Source: Notospermus geniculatus
Lineage: Eukaryota > Nemertea > Pilidiophora > Heteronemertea > Lineidae
Reading direction: 5' to 3'
Length of the DNA stretch: 64,000 nucleotides
Assembly: GCA_002633025.1 (NCBI GenBank)
Contig: NMRB01000493.1
Location: 269,722-333,721, forward strand
The notes below the pieces were generated by a model. The model saw only the letters and a program-made list of their open reading frames with translations. It did no database searches and had not been told where the DNA came from. The position numbers were made by a program, and so were the translations under genes. This document shows positions 1-10,983 of the stretch, piece after piece; the stretch's first letter is position 1, and each line of letters starts with the position of its first letter.

Positions 1-1197
1 TTCTGATTTGAAATGTCGCTTGCACTTTTGTGTCAGTGCAGGGCACAGCTAGCGTTTCGGTCGGGGAGGGCATTTTGCTAGAAGACGACCTGTTTTTGGC
101 CCAAATCTACATGTGGTGGGAGTGCATTTATCTCTTCCTATGCAGCGAATGAGACAGGCACCATTGGCGAGAAAATGTGTCCTTCTGGCGTGTCTCCGCC
201 TCTTTGGCGGCCTTTTTTAATGCATGGCGCACACGAGCGACTAAAATGGGGGCGACTACCGATGCGACTACTAGGTCGCATGCGATAATTACCTTTGAGG
301 TCGATCAGTTATGTCATCAGCGACATCACTGATCTCCCAGTGAAGCATTTGTCGCAAACGAGTCAAAAAAAAACTAAAAAAACTAAACATATGTTCAGTC
401 GCTCCTGTAGTCGCAAGGCTAGTCGCCTAGAAAATCGCTCAAAAAATCGCTCGTCTGCGCCATGCTTTATCACGTCAGTAGATTTTTCTCAGGCGTCGTC
501 TGTAACTTTACGACACGATTTCTTGCCGCTTCTCTCGCTTTATCAAAAGGAGGCACTTCACTCAAGCTGACTACGGGTGGGATTCAAACTGGACCGCCGG
601 CGGGTAGCCCGTAGCTTGACAATGTCGCTCATTGGCGGGGAGACGCTGACGGAGGGTTCAAGCCTAGTGTCTCCGCCTGTCGTTAGTTTTTCCAACGTCA
701 AGTACGACTTTGCTACCAAGCCGGTAGTGCATCACCACATTATCAGGGGCGAAACTTTTACTGCGGATTAGTTAACACACCAGCGAAAAGTGGACTGTTT
801 CTGTCATGTCAGGGACGTGGACACAAACTTCAGTCCGAATTTGGTCATTTCCCTTTCAGTTCATTTCAATTTGAGTAATCCTCTGATAGTTGGGACACCA
901 ATGCCGAATGGTAAAGAAGTCTTCATTGGCATGATTGGAGAGGTTTCCTGTACCCAATCAGCAGTCTGGATAATTGACGTCAATCAACCTTTCCTTTAGG
1001 TTAGGACAGAGCTGCCATCTATACATAATCTCAGCAACAAATGAATGTATTCTACAATCTTTTATATGATCTCCACTTTATTTGAAAAAAGTACACAAGA
1101 GTATGGAAAGATCAACCTGGAAAAAGTTGAAGTTGAATGCTAGAGGATTGAAGACCGAGCTACCGGACACCTCTTTGCCAATGACTTTGCACACTAC
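1..1197. other. Intergenic, no gene seen; GTCGC-rich repeat-like DNA
   Basis: No exon-like reading frame with splice sites was found. Between about 225 and 560 the motif GTCGC/GCGAC recurs at short intervals, and 'tctccgcct' recurs at about 180 and 668. This looks like a decayed repeat rather than coding sequence. The short open frames here lack ATG starts or family resemblance. Confidence 0.4.
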
Positions 1198-1203
1198 TTT
1201 ATT
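1198..1203 (-). terminator. Candidate poly(A) signal of TAF11
   Basis: AATAAA on the minus strand (TTTATT on the plus strand), about 220 nt past the TAF11 stop codon. A second AATAAA lies at 1077-1082. Either could end the transcript; only the hexamers are seen. Confidence 0.45.
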
Positions 1204-1425
1204 TCAGAGTCCTTTGTACCCAACTGAGAAACCAACCTGAGGAATCGCCTTGTAATAGATTATCGGTTACTGACCCAGTCAAACCAAGAATGACTGAGTA
1301 CACAGCAATTAACTGTGACTGTGTCATCACAGACAAATCCAGTCTCCACCAAGTGACAAAATGGCTCGATTCATTTGCTCTATGGTGGGTAGGAATCACT
1401 AGCCAATCTAATGCTAACTACTCCT

Positions 1426-2562
1426 TCAGGAGAATTTGAACTTTTTCTGGTATTTATTGTTTGTGATTACACCTCGGTCTTTCAGTTTTCTGACTGCCTC
1501 ACGCACATGTCTGGGTTTGAGAGGTCCAGTTTCATTGCTTTTTTCCAGGACATCGAGTGCTGAAATGAAAGGAGAGTATGTTTTACAAGGAATAAGGCCT
1601 TTCACAGCACCATAAGTTGCACTGCAATATGAATACATGTACTTTCCAATCAGGTAACTCTGAACATTACACCATTAGAACTCCAGATTTACTAACACAA
1701 ACATACTCACCCTCTTCAACAATTTCTCCTACAAAAACTTTGGAAATCCCTGACATTGCAATGACAACATTCTGTGAGATGGCTGACCCTGTTATTGACT
1801 GCATCAACTGAAAAGATGTAATTAAAATCAGTAAGTAAAGAGTCCATCTCAGCAAACTACATGTACTGAACAAATAAGGCCCATTTCAAAGGATTATTAA
1901 CCTCACCCTTTTGACTGCTGCTTTAGGAAAAGCTGCCCTTCGATACATCTCATATCTATTCAGCTGTTCTTCTGAGAAGTGGGAAACCAGGAGCCTGAAG
2001 AAGAGAATTAAGATGAACTTTAATGAAATTGTCATACATGACGGTCAAGTGGTCATATGACCGCTTGGTACTTCCTTCCTACATGTAGGCCTACTTTGAG
2101 TTATTTCCTTTTGCTTTGCAAAGAAACTCACTGCATCTTTTTCCTCTCTTCTTCCTGTTTTTCTCGTCTGCTTTTACTGTGTGGCTCCCCATCACCAGTT
2201 TCATCACCCTGACTTGGAGTTTGACCCTTCCCCTTTTCAGTTGTGGTAGGTGACTCGTGCTCTTTTTCTTCACCACTTTCACTTAGATCAGCATCATCAA
2301 CTCGTTTTGTAGCTCCCCGTGGTGGGCTTCCTGATCCAGATGGAGGCACACGTTCCAACTTGGGGACCTTACTAGGATTCAACGGGGAGCAACCCTCTTC
2401 CGTCACAGAAGAAACGTCAGCTTCCGAAGCCGACGAAAAAGAAGCAGACATCATTTGGTTTTCTGTCAGTGTCATGTCTGCCACAACAGAGGGAGATGGC
2501 CCACTGTTTTCTTCCTTTTCAGGGTATTTTCTCGGGTGATGTGGAGTACCAAAGGTATCCAT
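1426..2562 (-). CDS. TAF11: TAF11, TFIID subunit 11 (4 exons)
   Basis: TAF11 pairs with TAF13 through a histone fold in the general transcription factor TFIID, in the nucleus. Minus-strand exons: 2562-2132, 1994-1907, 1807-1711 and 1559-1426. Donors are GTGAGT/GTGAGG types and acceptors follow pyrimidine tracts; lengths 431+88+97+134 sum to 750 nt, giving 249 residues. Residues 1-143 are a poorly conserved Ser/Glu/Pro-rich acidic tail. The conserved C-terminal histone fold starts near residue 145 with [19 protein letters not shown], continues with [19 protein letters not shown] and [16 protein letters not shown], and ends in [14 protein letters not shown] and a short lysine-rich tail. I recall the human protein as about 211 residues; the extra length is in the N-terminal tail. 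The start is the first ATG of the open exon and is followed by continuous coding. The gene is divergent from the NDR kinase on the right. Identity is very confident. Confidence 0.96.
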
Positions 2563-2673
2563 CTTCCTAGGATGTTATTTTCACGGGAAATGTGACGCAA
2601 TATACGGCTTATTACATGAGAAAATCAGGTAAAAGTGAAGAAATTTCTGAGAAATTGTTGTGTTTTGTTTGTC

Positions 2674-2682
2674 CCGGAAGTG
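2674..2682 (+). promoter_or_regulatory. ETS/GABP-type site in TAF11 promoter
   Basis: CCGGAAGTG lies about 112 bp upstream of the TAF11 start codon. This matches the ETS (GABPA) core common in housekeeping and bidirectional promoters. TAF11 runs left and the NDR kinase gene runs right, so a shared divergent promoter between about 2563 and 3195 is plausible. That sharing is inference. Confidence 0.45.
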
Positions 2683-3149
2683 AGCGACGGAACAGACGGA
2701 AATGGATTTTCCCTCAAATATTCCAAACGTTTGCCAATTTTCTCACAGTATTACTTTTCAGAAGTACATATTTGATGATCTGTAGGTAAAAAATCATATA
2801 ATAAATATTGTTTTGTCAATTTCTTTCTTTCTCGTAAAGGCGTGAAACCTCGGGATCTGGTGAAAGAAGTAGTTCCTAAGCCTGTTTGCATAGTGTATTA
2901 AAACGCGTAAACTTTCCATTTATTATTTTGGGTGAAACTCGCATTTCTTTTAAACGAAAATGTTTTTTAAGCGTCCCAAACACTTCATTGACCACCACCT
3001 AGATGTGGCACTCCAAACATAGAATAAGTTACGTCGTAGTAAACATAGCGCGGATGTGTACTTTTTCTCATAAGTGTGTGCTCACAGCTGATCGTAAAGG
3101 TTGTCTAAGCGCTTGAAACTCGAGCTTTTGTGTCAAATGTTTTTGCCGA

Positions 3150-3195
3150 CTCGTTGGTAATTTAGAGGTTTAGTGGAAATTTGAGAAAGGCGAAG
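3150..3195 (+). other. Possible non-coding first exon of the NDR kinase
   Basis: A good donor (GAAG|GTAAGA, exon end 3195) lies about 630 bp from the divergent TAF11 start and on the strand of the NDR kinase gene. The transcription start is not visible, so the left boundary is nominal. It is supported only by donor quality and position. Confidence 0.2.
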
Positions 3196-5241
3196 GTAAG
3201 ATCATTAACCTAGCCATGTATTCGGCCTGCTTAATTTCCAAAAGTATCTCAAGAAACATAAAAATATGGTAAATTCCTGAAGAGGTCGTGTCAACGTAAA
3301 AGTGCAATGAACACGAGCTTGTGTGCATAGCACAGGCTAGTGCATGACATGCATGATGCATGCATGTCCACACATGTGTGTCTTCTTTGAATGGATTTAC
3401 AGTACGATACATTGTGTTGTTGAATGTTGTTACATGTCAAAGTTGTGATACCAATAAAGTGTTGTTGTTATTGCCTCCCACTGTTGTTGTCTTATTTCTT
3501 CGTTCAATAAGCCCTGATATTGACAAATTTCAGACACGAACATGAATGAAGTTTGGAATTTCTTGCAATTTTGCATGCTCGACTTTGAATGAATGACAGT
3601 TGTTGGTCGTCTTTCCTTGCAGCATTGCCCCAGTTTTCACCATTCCTTAGGACGTTGTCCCACTCCCACTCTCGCCGTGAATTTGGTACCGATGTACACT
3701 GGACTTGGAGGCATGTCAGCTGTCAATTTGTTTGCATTTTCAGATGACATGCAATTGACCTGATCTTCAGCTACTGGTACTAGGTAGATCAAGGTGTTTT
3801 ACTCCGGATTCCAGAACTTGAGATGGGGGGGGGGGGNCCCCTCCCAGTCACCAAAAATATCAACACCACAACTAACGTTCAAGACTACTGGGTCAAGTAA
3901 GATATGAACTCTGTTGGAAAATTCTGTCTGTATGGTGCTGCCACCTTTGAATCATATCCTAATCTTTTCTTCACTTGAGTACAGAATGATGTATGCTGCA
4001 TTTCTGGCACAGCTACTTTAGCTGAACATAATTTCCTGCTGTCTGAGGAACAGTCTTGTCTGGGTCCCCGGTTGGGGGTTGGCGTCGGGGGCAAGGCTGT
4101 TGGTAGTTGAATCAGAAAGTGTTGCAGGCCAGGAGTGTCAAACAGTTTTCAATTTCTGTCAAGTGAAATCACCGCTTAGAAGTGCAGAAAAACATCAATT
4201 TTGTAAACCATTCTGTGCTTTACGAATGTTTATGTGGCTCTTGAGAGGTTGTTGGCCTCCATTCAGTGCTCTCAAGCCACCGTGAAATGTGTTCAAACAC
4301 ACCAAATGGGATCTTGACACCGTTTTGAATGGAGACTGTCAGATGGTTCTGCTTCAATGATCTTTCACTCACAATGTGTGATGGAATGTTTTAGATAGAG
4401 GGTCATCTCGGTCCCCCAGATAGGCCTCCTGGTACTCATGAACGAATCTGAATGCCTTCTTGGAAGGGTTTTTTCAATCCACTCCAGAGCAGATTCTTGT
4501 CTGGTATCGATATGATGCCTGGCCATAATTCATTCATGAATTAATGAACAGATGGTCCTATAAACATTTCAATTTATTTGTTACTATGCAGATATTCATG
4601 CACCGTCTCTGGGCCTCCATACTGCCTGGGGCGTGATCACTTCTCTGCCTGATATATGTTGGATGTGTGATATGTACAATAAGTAGGATTACTGCTCTGT
4701 CATGTAGATGTACTTGTCAAGAAAGAAAAGTGGATAAAATGAGAATTTCATGGGATTTGTTGTAGCACGTACAGGGCATGTCATTTGTCTGGTGCTGTGA
4801 ATGTGCAGTAAGTCATATTTTATGGTGTTTTTTTCAGGGTATCTTCAAAGTTACAGGAAGTTGCTGTGGTTGTATGAGAATGGCACATGAATGGAGGGCC
4901 GATGATGTATGAGTTGTCGCTGATTAAGCCTTGCCCATCACCAACCAATGTTTTATTCTATTGATTTTAATATGGTAGATTGTGAGCTGGATCTTGCCTG
5001 TTCAGCTGGTTTTTCTATCTGTCATTGGAGCCAGTCAGTGGGAGACTATTCGGCTGTTAGAGGCCACCACTAGTTAGTGGAGTCAAGTGGAGCAGCACCT
5101 TTACTGGTACTCCTTTCTATCCATACATGTCCCTGAAGGTACCAGTATATGTTCCAGTTATGACACAGCTGATCAATCTCTTGGCCATTCATGAGTGAAG
5201 TCAACAGTCAGCCATGCCAACAGCATGAATAATTAACTTCC
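3196..5241. other. Non-coding DNA, no gene seen
   Basis: Probably the first intron or 5' flank of the NDR kinase. A CATG/TGCA-rich palindromic patch lies at about 3320-3380. No supported exon, RNA gene or complete mobile element was recognised. Confidence 0.4.
3837..3837. other. Single ambiguous base next to a G run
   Basis: One N follows a run of about ten G and precedes CCC. It is likely a homopolymer or assembly uncertainty. Confidence 0.8.
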
Positions 5242-5492
5242 ATTATTTGTCCATGTGGGTATAAAAATAACCGACGAAGCCTGTATCACCATGGTACTGA
5301 TCAAATAGTAAGTGATTAAAATTCTGTCGTTAAGATACAGATATCGCTATGCAGCGTTCCTGAATTCTTTGGTGCGCAATTTTCAGATTCATTGCCGTCG
5401 GTTTGGTTCGTCACTCACTCTAGGGGTACATTTCTTCATCCCGGGTGCTCGTGGTGTTCCATCTCATCTGGTCTGAGTGGGTGTGGCGAAAT

Positions 5493-5709
5493 GAGGGGGT
5501 CGCCACTTCTCCACGGAAAGATGTCGCTGCGACCAAATCAGGCCTTTTCATTGTGTTCAGGACGTCATCTCCGTGGCAATGTGCGGTGCGAGCATGAAGC
5601 CACAACGTCACGGCAGTGTGACGTTGACGTTCTGTACAACGTCACAGTGGAAAAGTGGATACGGTCGCAGCGCCATCAAATGGTAGTAAAAATTAGGCAA
5701 CCTTCCCAT
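5493..5709. repeat. 217-bp block present only in duplication copy 1
   Basis: Copy 1 reads gtgtggcgaaat, then 217 bp, then tgtaagcctac. Copy 2 reads gtgtggcgaaattgtaagc without the block (near 11140-11155). The block is rich in GACG/CGTC but shows no clear terminal inverted repeat, so insertion in copy 1 and deletion in copy 2 cannot be told apart. Confidence 0.75.
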
Positions 5710-7528
5710 TGTAAGCCTACCCTGAGAGCTTTGTTGGAGTTTGTATGAGGGCAGGCAAATATTAATCCAAAGGTCCATTTATTGCAGGAGTCTCTTCAAA
5801 ACTTGAGTGTTCAAGTTAATAGATCTGATACTGCGCATGCTCTGTCTTGCAGATTTCAGGGCCTTGCCATTTGCCTGCTCAAATGTGGGTCACAAATTGG
5901 TGACAAGCTGACCCAGTTCATGCCACAATTTGATTCGTTTACCGGTACATGTATTTTGGCTGTCATGTATGTGAATGCCAAATAAATGGACACTGTCGCA
6001 GTTGAATGGTGATGTGATTTCGTTCGGTGTACCGTGAAGTAAATTTAATGCATGAAAAAGACTTATCTTACAAGGTTTGATGATAATGTCTGTTATCTGT
6101 CAGTCTTATGACTGGATGTTCTGGTAACGTACCCTGGTGGTGAACTTAATTAAGTCAACACGCCATAGTTTTTAACATTGGTTAGGTTACTTCCCTACAA
6201 AGGAGGCCCTCTACTCCACATAAACCTGACATGCCTGATAAAAATGTACTAGATTAGTATCTGCGGTGCCTGGATGTGGATCAAACATGTTCTAGTAAAT
6301 AGTGAAAAGCCAATCTCTGCCTCTTAGATGATCAATACCTAAAGAGCTATCAACATTGCCACATGTACTGTATATGAGCTAAGTGCTATTTGCTGGTTGT
6401 GTCAGTGTAGGTAGTCATGAAATGCCGTAATTCTGGGCCTAAGGCACTTTTTGTCACGGCTCCACGCGTTAGGATTTGCGTTTTACTCTGTTTTAGGACG
6501 AGGTGGACTGTCCCGTGGTTTTGTTGTGGCCCAATCTGGAGTTGCAGCTTAACATGACTTTGAGGATGTGCAGACTCGGTGTACATGCCATGATATAAGG
6601 TGGAACAAACTTAATTCATGACTTTCATCAAATCCAGGTCTTGTTTATCTCATGGAACTTCCTCATCTAAGAACCATCTGTGTTTTTTCATAGTGGGGAA
6701 AACCACAGAACTGGTACAAGGACAAACTCAAGGTGTCATTTCGTTGATGTATTTGGATTATTAAGTTGGATTATCTGTCCTCGGGGATTAGCAAGCGGCC
6801 CATTTTTGCTAAAAAAAAGATTTCATTCGTACTATCAATGTCTATAGGCCACTAATGAGTGAAGCCCACATGTGTTACATACATATAGGACACAGCTCTA
6901 GTCTCACTTAGTTAGTTTCCACTAGTCCAGACGTGATCGGTCTGATGTGTTGAGGACTCCGTAGGGAATATGGATTATTGTGTGGATGTAGGTTTTCTGG
7001 TCTAGTCTGCCATTGAGGATGAATATAGAAACGAATGGATGGGTCAAGTACTCACAGTCAAACATGTGAAGGTAAGTACAAGTATAGGAACTAGGCCCGT
7101 AGGTGCTGTCATACTCAGTATAATCAAATGATGGTTTGTCATTGATGTACTCGCTTCTGATCTTCGAAATACCAGGTTGTATGGACTGGCCTGTATCTGT
7201 ACTCGGGCCGTCATGGCCGTACACATGACAGGACAGCTCTAGGGTTGGGTGTCCACACATCAGTTTTGTCCAAGATGGGCCTTTCTGACTACCGGTAGGT
7301 TGGAACATTGTTGCTCCATCTTGCTTGGGTCCCAGGATCAGGTCTAGATGTTGTCACCTGTAGCTTGGGATGTTTGCCATCATTTTGACTGGAGATGGAC
7401 CCAAGTAAGGTTGAAAATGGTGGAGAGCTGCTACATTCTTCCTTCTATTTGTCTTGTTCGAAACATCATTCATCACCTTGACCTGAAATGGACCCACTAT
7501 CAGGTATTGTGCGATCTCGAATTGTTAA

Positions 7529-7592
7529 GAGGGAATGGAACCTCTTAAATATGATTGTATTACAATCATATTTAAGAGGTTCTATTCCCTCT
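7529..7592. repeat. Near-perfect 32-bp-arm hairpin
   Basis: GAGGGAATGGAACCTCTTAA... is followed at once by its inverted copy ending ...TCTATTCCCTC, with one mismatch and essentially no spacer. Copy 2 of the large duplication has only a single arm here (about 12970-13010), so the palindrome is specific to copy 1. Confidence 0.85.
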
Positions 7593-7594
7593 CA

Positions 7595-7715
7595 CAGGTT
7601 CCAAAGCCTTGTAAGTTCAGGTTCCAAAGCCTTGTAAGTTCAGGTTCCAAAGCCTTGTAAGTTGTCCCGTTGGTCTTAAAGACCAACGGGACGACTTACA
7701 AGGCTTTGGAACCTG
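7595..7715. repeat. Triple 23-bp repeat leading into a 35-bp-arm hairpin
   Basis: The 23-bp unit starting CAGGTTCCAAAGCCTTG occurs three times (7595, 7618, 7641). The third copy is the left arm of an inverted repeat (7641-7675 against 7681-7715, one mismatch). Copy 2 of the large duplication has none of this expansion. Confidence 0.88.
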
Positions 7716-8216
7716 TGTTCCATCTGTTGATACAGTTTCCTGGATCTCTGACAAGTTGCGACACCAACCAAGCCTCCCAGTACGACCTTCTGGGGACTGC
7801 TGATCAGCTGCTGTAGCTGTACATGTACTGTAGTACTGGCAGTACATGTACAGTACAGTACTCTTCAAATAACAGAACTGAATGGTATTGGTTGATGTAC
7901 ATCAACCGTGCCGTGGCATTATGCTATTGATTTTTCATAATTCATACAGTTGGAGCTACTTGGGTGACAACTGACTGCCAAACTTACCAGCTGATACATT
8001 TCCTGGTATGGGTTGGTTTTGGGGGGGGGGGGTTGATGGAAGGTTTGACCTGTTGCATCTGGGGGGGGGGATTCAAATGATGAGCGTGATGTGTGTAATC
8101 AAATCATGCTGAAAATAATCATGTCAACATTGGTTGATTACTGTGCATATTGCCGGCCGGTTAATTTCCTGTCGGCGATTACTGTGTTTTTCCAGAAGTA
8201 GTGTGGAATGTCCCTA

Positions 8217-8520
8217 TAATGGACACCTCTGTTAGATGGACACCTCTCCATTGAGGACAAGAGGTGGGGTCTCCCTCACGGACACCTCTGCCAAAATGAC
8301 ACCACTCCAGTGAGGAACCCAAGAGGGAATCTTCCGAAGGGCCACCTCTGTCAGGAGGGCACCTCCCCAATGAGGACACACCTCTCCAACGAGAACAGAG
8401 AGGTAGAACCTCCCTCATGGACACGTCTGTTAGGTGGACACCTCTCTTTTGAGGACACCAAGTTGGAACCTCCCTTGTGAACACGGTGCCAGAGGACACT
8501 CCTCTGTGGAGGACACCAAA
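8217..8520. repeat. GGACACCTCT-type degenerate tandem repeat
   Basis: About ten imperfect units carrying GGACACCTCT and its complement AGAGGTGTCC lie in short succession. The same motif recurs near 34600-34660, 40200-40490 and 57190-57260. The open frames here are by-products of the repeat. Confidence 0.75.
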
Positions 8521-10735
8521 GGTTACTCCCGGTCAGTCATTTCTGTTCATTTTGACCCCTGTAATCAGGACACCTTGTAATTAAGGACAGCAATTGTCAG
8601 TCTCAATGAAGGTGTCCTTGATGGAGAGGTCCAAGTACTGTAGGCCTTTCAAATCTCTCTGTCAATCATCTATCATCTTCAACTTTATTTCAGGAAGACA
8701 AGCTATCAACATTGTGTGTCTGTTTACCATGCACAAACTTCATGGTTGATTATGTGGAATTGGAACATTATCAATCTTGAGAACTAATCAAACTATGGTA
8801 GGAAATGCACTTGGTTGGAAACATCATTCTGTGATCATCTTATTGGAAGAACTTGGGTTTCGCCGAGAGTAGATTATACGTTCCTGGTAGTCTTCATTGT
8901 ATCTGTCGCCTACGTGTCAAGTTCCCTCATTGATTGAAGGTATACGGACGTATCATAGAGTATTTCACAGTTCCAGGTCTGCACTTCACAGCTTTATGAT
9001 TTATCGAAGTTGGCAATATGTCACATTCGTGTGTTCGATTCTCAATATTCCGTAGGCACAGCTGTCGGTGCTGGTGAATAGTCAATGGGGAATTGCCATG
9101 CTACAGGTCGTTTGTGATCGACCTTGTCATTGGTGATCAATCATCGATGTTATTGTTCCATTGCTGATAGATCTATTGGGAAGCCAGGCCACCCTCAGCA
9201 GTGGCCCACGTTGTGCCGCATGTTTTCCAAAATATGGGGGCCTGTTTCTCCTATATGAACCCCCTGGCGTTGCCATCATGGGTTGTAAGTTGTCCAGTTT
9301 GTTAAACCGCAGGTTTGGGGCTTTTTGCTGCTTTGGCTGTATGTGTGACCACCATTCCCTCGCCACTGTGGGGCTGGGATGCAGTCTTATCTTTGATTCT
9401 CTGCTGATTGCCTCTGCGAAGCCTCTGATTGGTCAGTTTTGTGACAGCAGTGAGTGCATGTTGCATCATTCTGGCCAGGAACGCTTCACTGCTGTGAGCC
9501 TGACAGTCTGTTGTGGTTGTCTCTTCCGATGTGATCGCAGTCCACGTCATCTCAGTTCATCCTTCTTGAGAATTAACACCTGATCTCCAAAAATTGCATT
9601 TCACAACGTAATCCCATCTTGTAAGTAAAGTAAATGGTCTAACATGTGGAAAGGGTATTATCTTTGAATAAAGTTCAGGACTGATCAGCCACGGAACAAG
9701 TTTGGAAATTATACTGATCAGTGAACCTTGTGTGTGCATTGATTTGAATTTAAGCCTTTCTTAGTGTATTCGTTCTCTTATATTATTTAGTTCCAACCAA
9801 TGGGTTTTAGTTTCTATGCCGTTCCACCATTTCAAAAGACAGGATTGCCAAATTCATATTGCATGTAATTTGAAAGTCCTCTAGTCATTTTCACTAAATA
9901 CTACGAACCACAATGGCATGTGTGTGATTTGATTTCAATCTTTTGTAAGTAATTCAATAAACGCTGTTATTTATTGCCGTGTGTGATTTGTTCTGTCATG
10001 TCTGCTGGTTCCATTGAAAAAAAAATATTATTGTATAAAATCGGAATTTATAAAATGGTGTGATATCCCAAGATGACTCTGACAGAACATGAAAATGAAA
10101 CTGCTCCATTCTATTTTCAAAGAATGGAACTATACTTGTCCCGTATTATGTGACAACATCTTGTCCGGACAGACCATGCAAATCATGAGAATTTTGAACG
10201 CATGGCCTAAGCAGCGGGTATTAATGTAGTTTGTTTGTTCTTTGAAGTCTAGTGATATGGACTTAGACATCCTGCCATGCACCCAAAGGCCTTATACGCT
10301 TCATTTGTTTTCTATTCATCATATTCTTTATGATTTGTTGTGTTCTTTTTGAAAGTTCTTGTGCTACTGTTTGTGGCGGAAATAGCATTGACGGCCGTGC
10401 GTCCTGGACTTTCGGAAGTCTGCATGATATGTATTAAACATTGTCACAGCTCAGACGGTTTTATTGCCAGCGCACGTGCCAGAAGGTCCTCACTTCTCTT
10501 GAACTCTGAAGAAATTCTGCCCCTTTCGACCTGTTTTTCACACTTGAGTGGATATTTGTTTCGTGACTGCTCGTGGTTGTGTGGCTTTGGGATATTGGGG
10601 CATTCCATATCGTGGTTAGGAAATTTACGGCAGGTAAGACCAAATTATTTGTCCATGTGGGTATAAAAATAACCGACGAAGCCTGTATCACCATGGTACT
10701 GATCAAATAGTAAGTGATTAAAATTCTGTCGTTAA

Positions 10736-10983
10736 AGATAATGTATCACGGATATTTTCGCGGGCCACGAAAATCATTGTTTATTTACATTTTGTTTGTT
10801 TGTGTCTAGTCTTTCTTTGTCTTATGAGTAATTTATTGGTGGCATGCTCCTCTAGAAATTCTTTTGGTACCGAAACTATTCAATTTGGTGGGTTGGCATG
10901 TCCCAAAAGTCCAAAATAACATAATGTAAACATCCATGTTTACAAACATTGAATGTAAACAATGAAGTCGTGATACACTATCT
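10736..10983. mobile_element. 248-bp TTAA-flanked MITE (piggyBac-like target)
   Basis: It begins AGATAATGTATCACG and ends with the inverted copy of AGATAGTGTATCACG: 15-bp terminal repeats with one mismatch. TTAA flanks it on both sides (10732-10735 and 10984-10987). The empty site is visible in copy 1 of the large duplication, where a single TTAA sits at 5330-5333. TTAA duplication is the hallmark of piggyBac-type transposition. It has no coding capacity. A decayed relative lies at 50142-50252. Confidence 0.9.

Larger units (their letters stand above)
5242..10643 (+). repeat. Large direct tandem duplication, copy 1 (5402 bp)
   Basis: The segment beginning ATTATTTGTCCATGTGGG and ending at GTAAGACCAA is repeated, with substitutions and indels, directly adjacent at 10644-15973. 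It contains no supported gene. Copy-1-specific features are 217 bp at 5493-5709 and inverted-repeat expansions at 7529-7715. It lies in the 5' region of the NDR kinase gene. It could be a real segmental duplication or two divergent haplotypes joined in the assembly. Confidence 0.93.

Noticed and set aside
2243-2539. Plus-strand open frame over TAF11 exon 1
   Set aside because: It is the antisense shadow of the Ser/Glu-rich first TAF11 exon.
8179-8499. 106-codon minus-strand frame rich in REVPTWCPQKRGV-like repeats
   Set aside because: Product of the GGACACCTCT tandem repeat; mirrored in the second duplication copy.
9161-9583. 140-codon frame present in both duplication copies (also 14477-14887)
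   Set aside because: Conserved between the copies only because the whole segment is duplicated; the frames differ in length and end, and no family or splice support exists.
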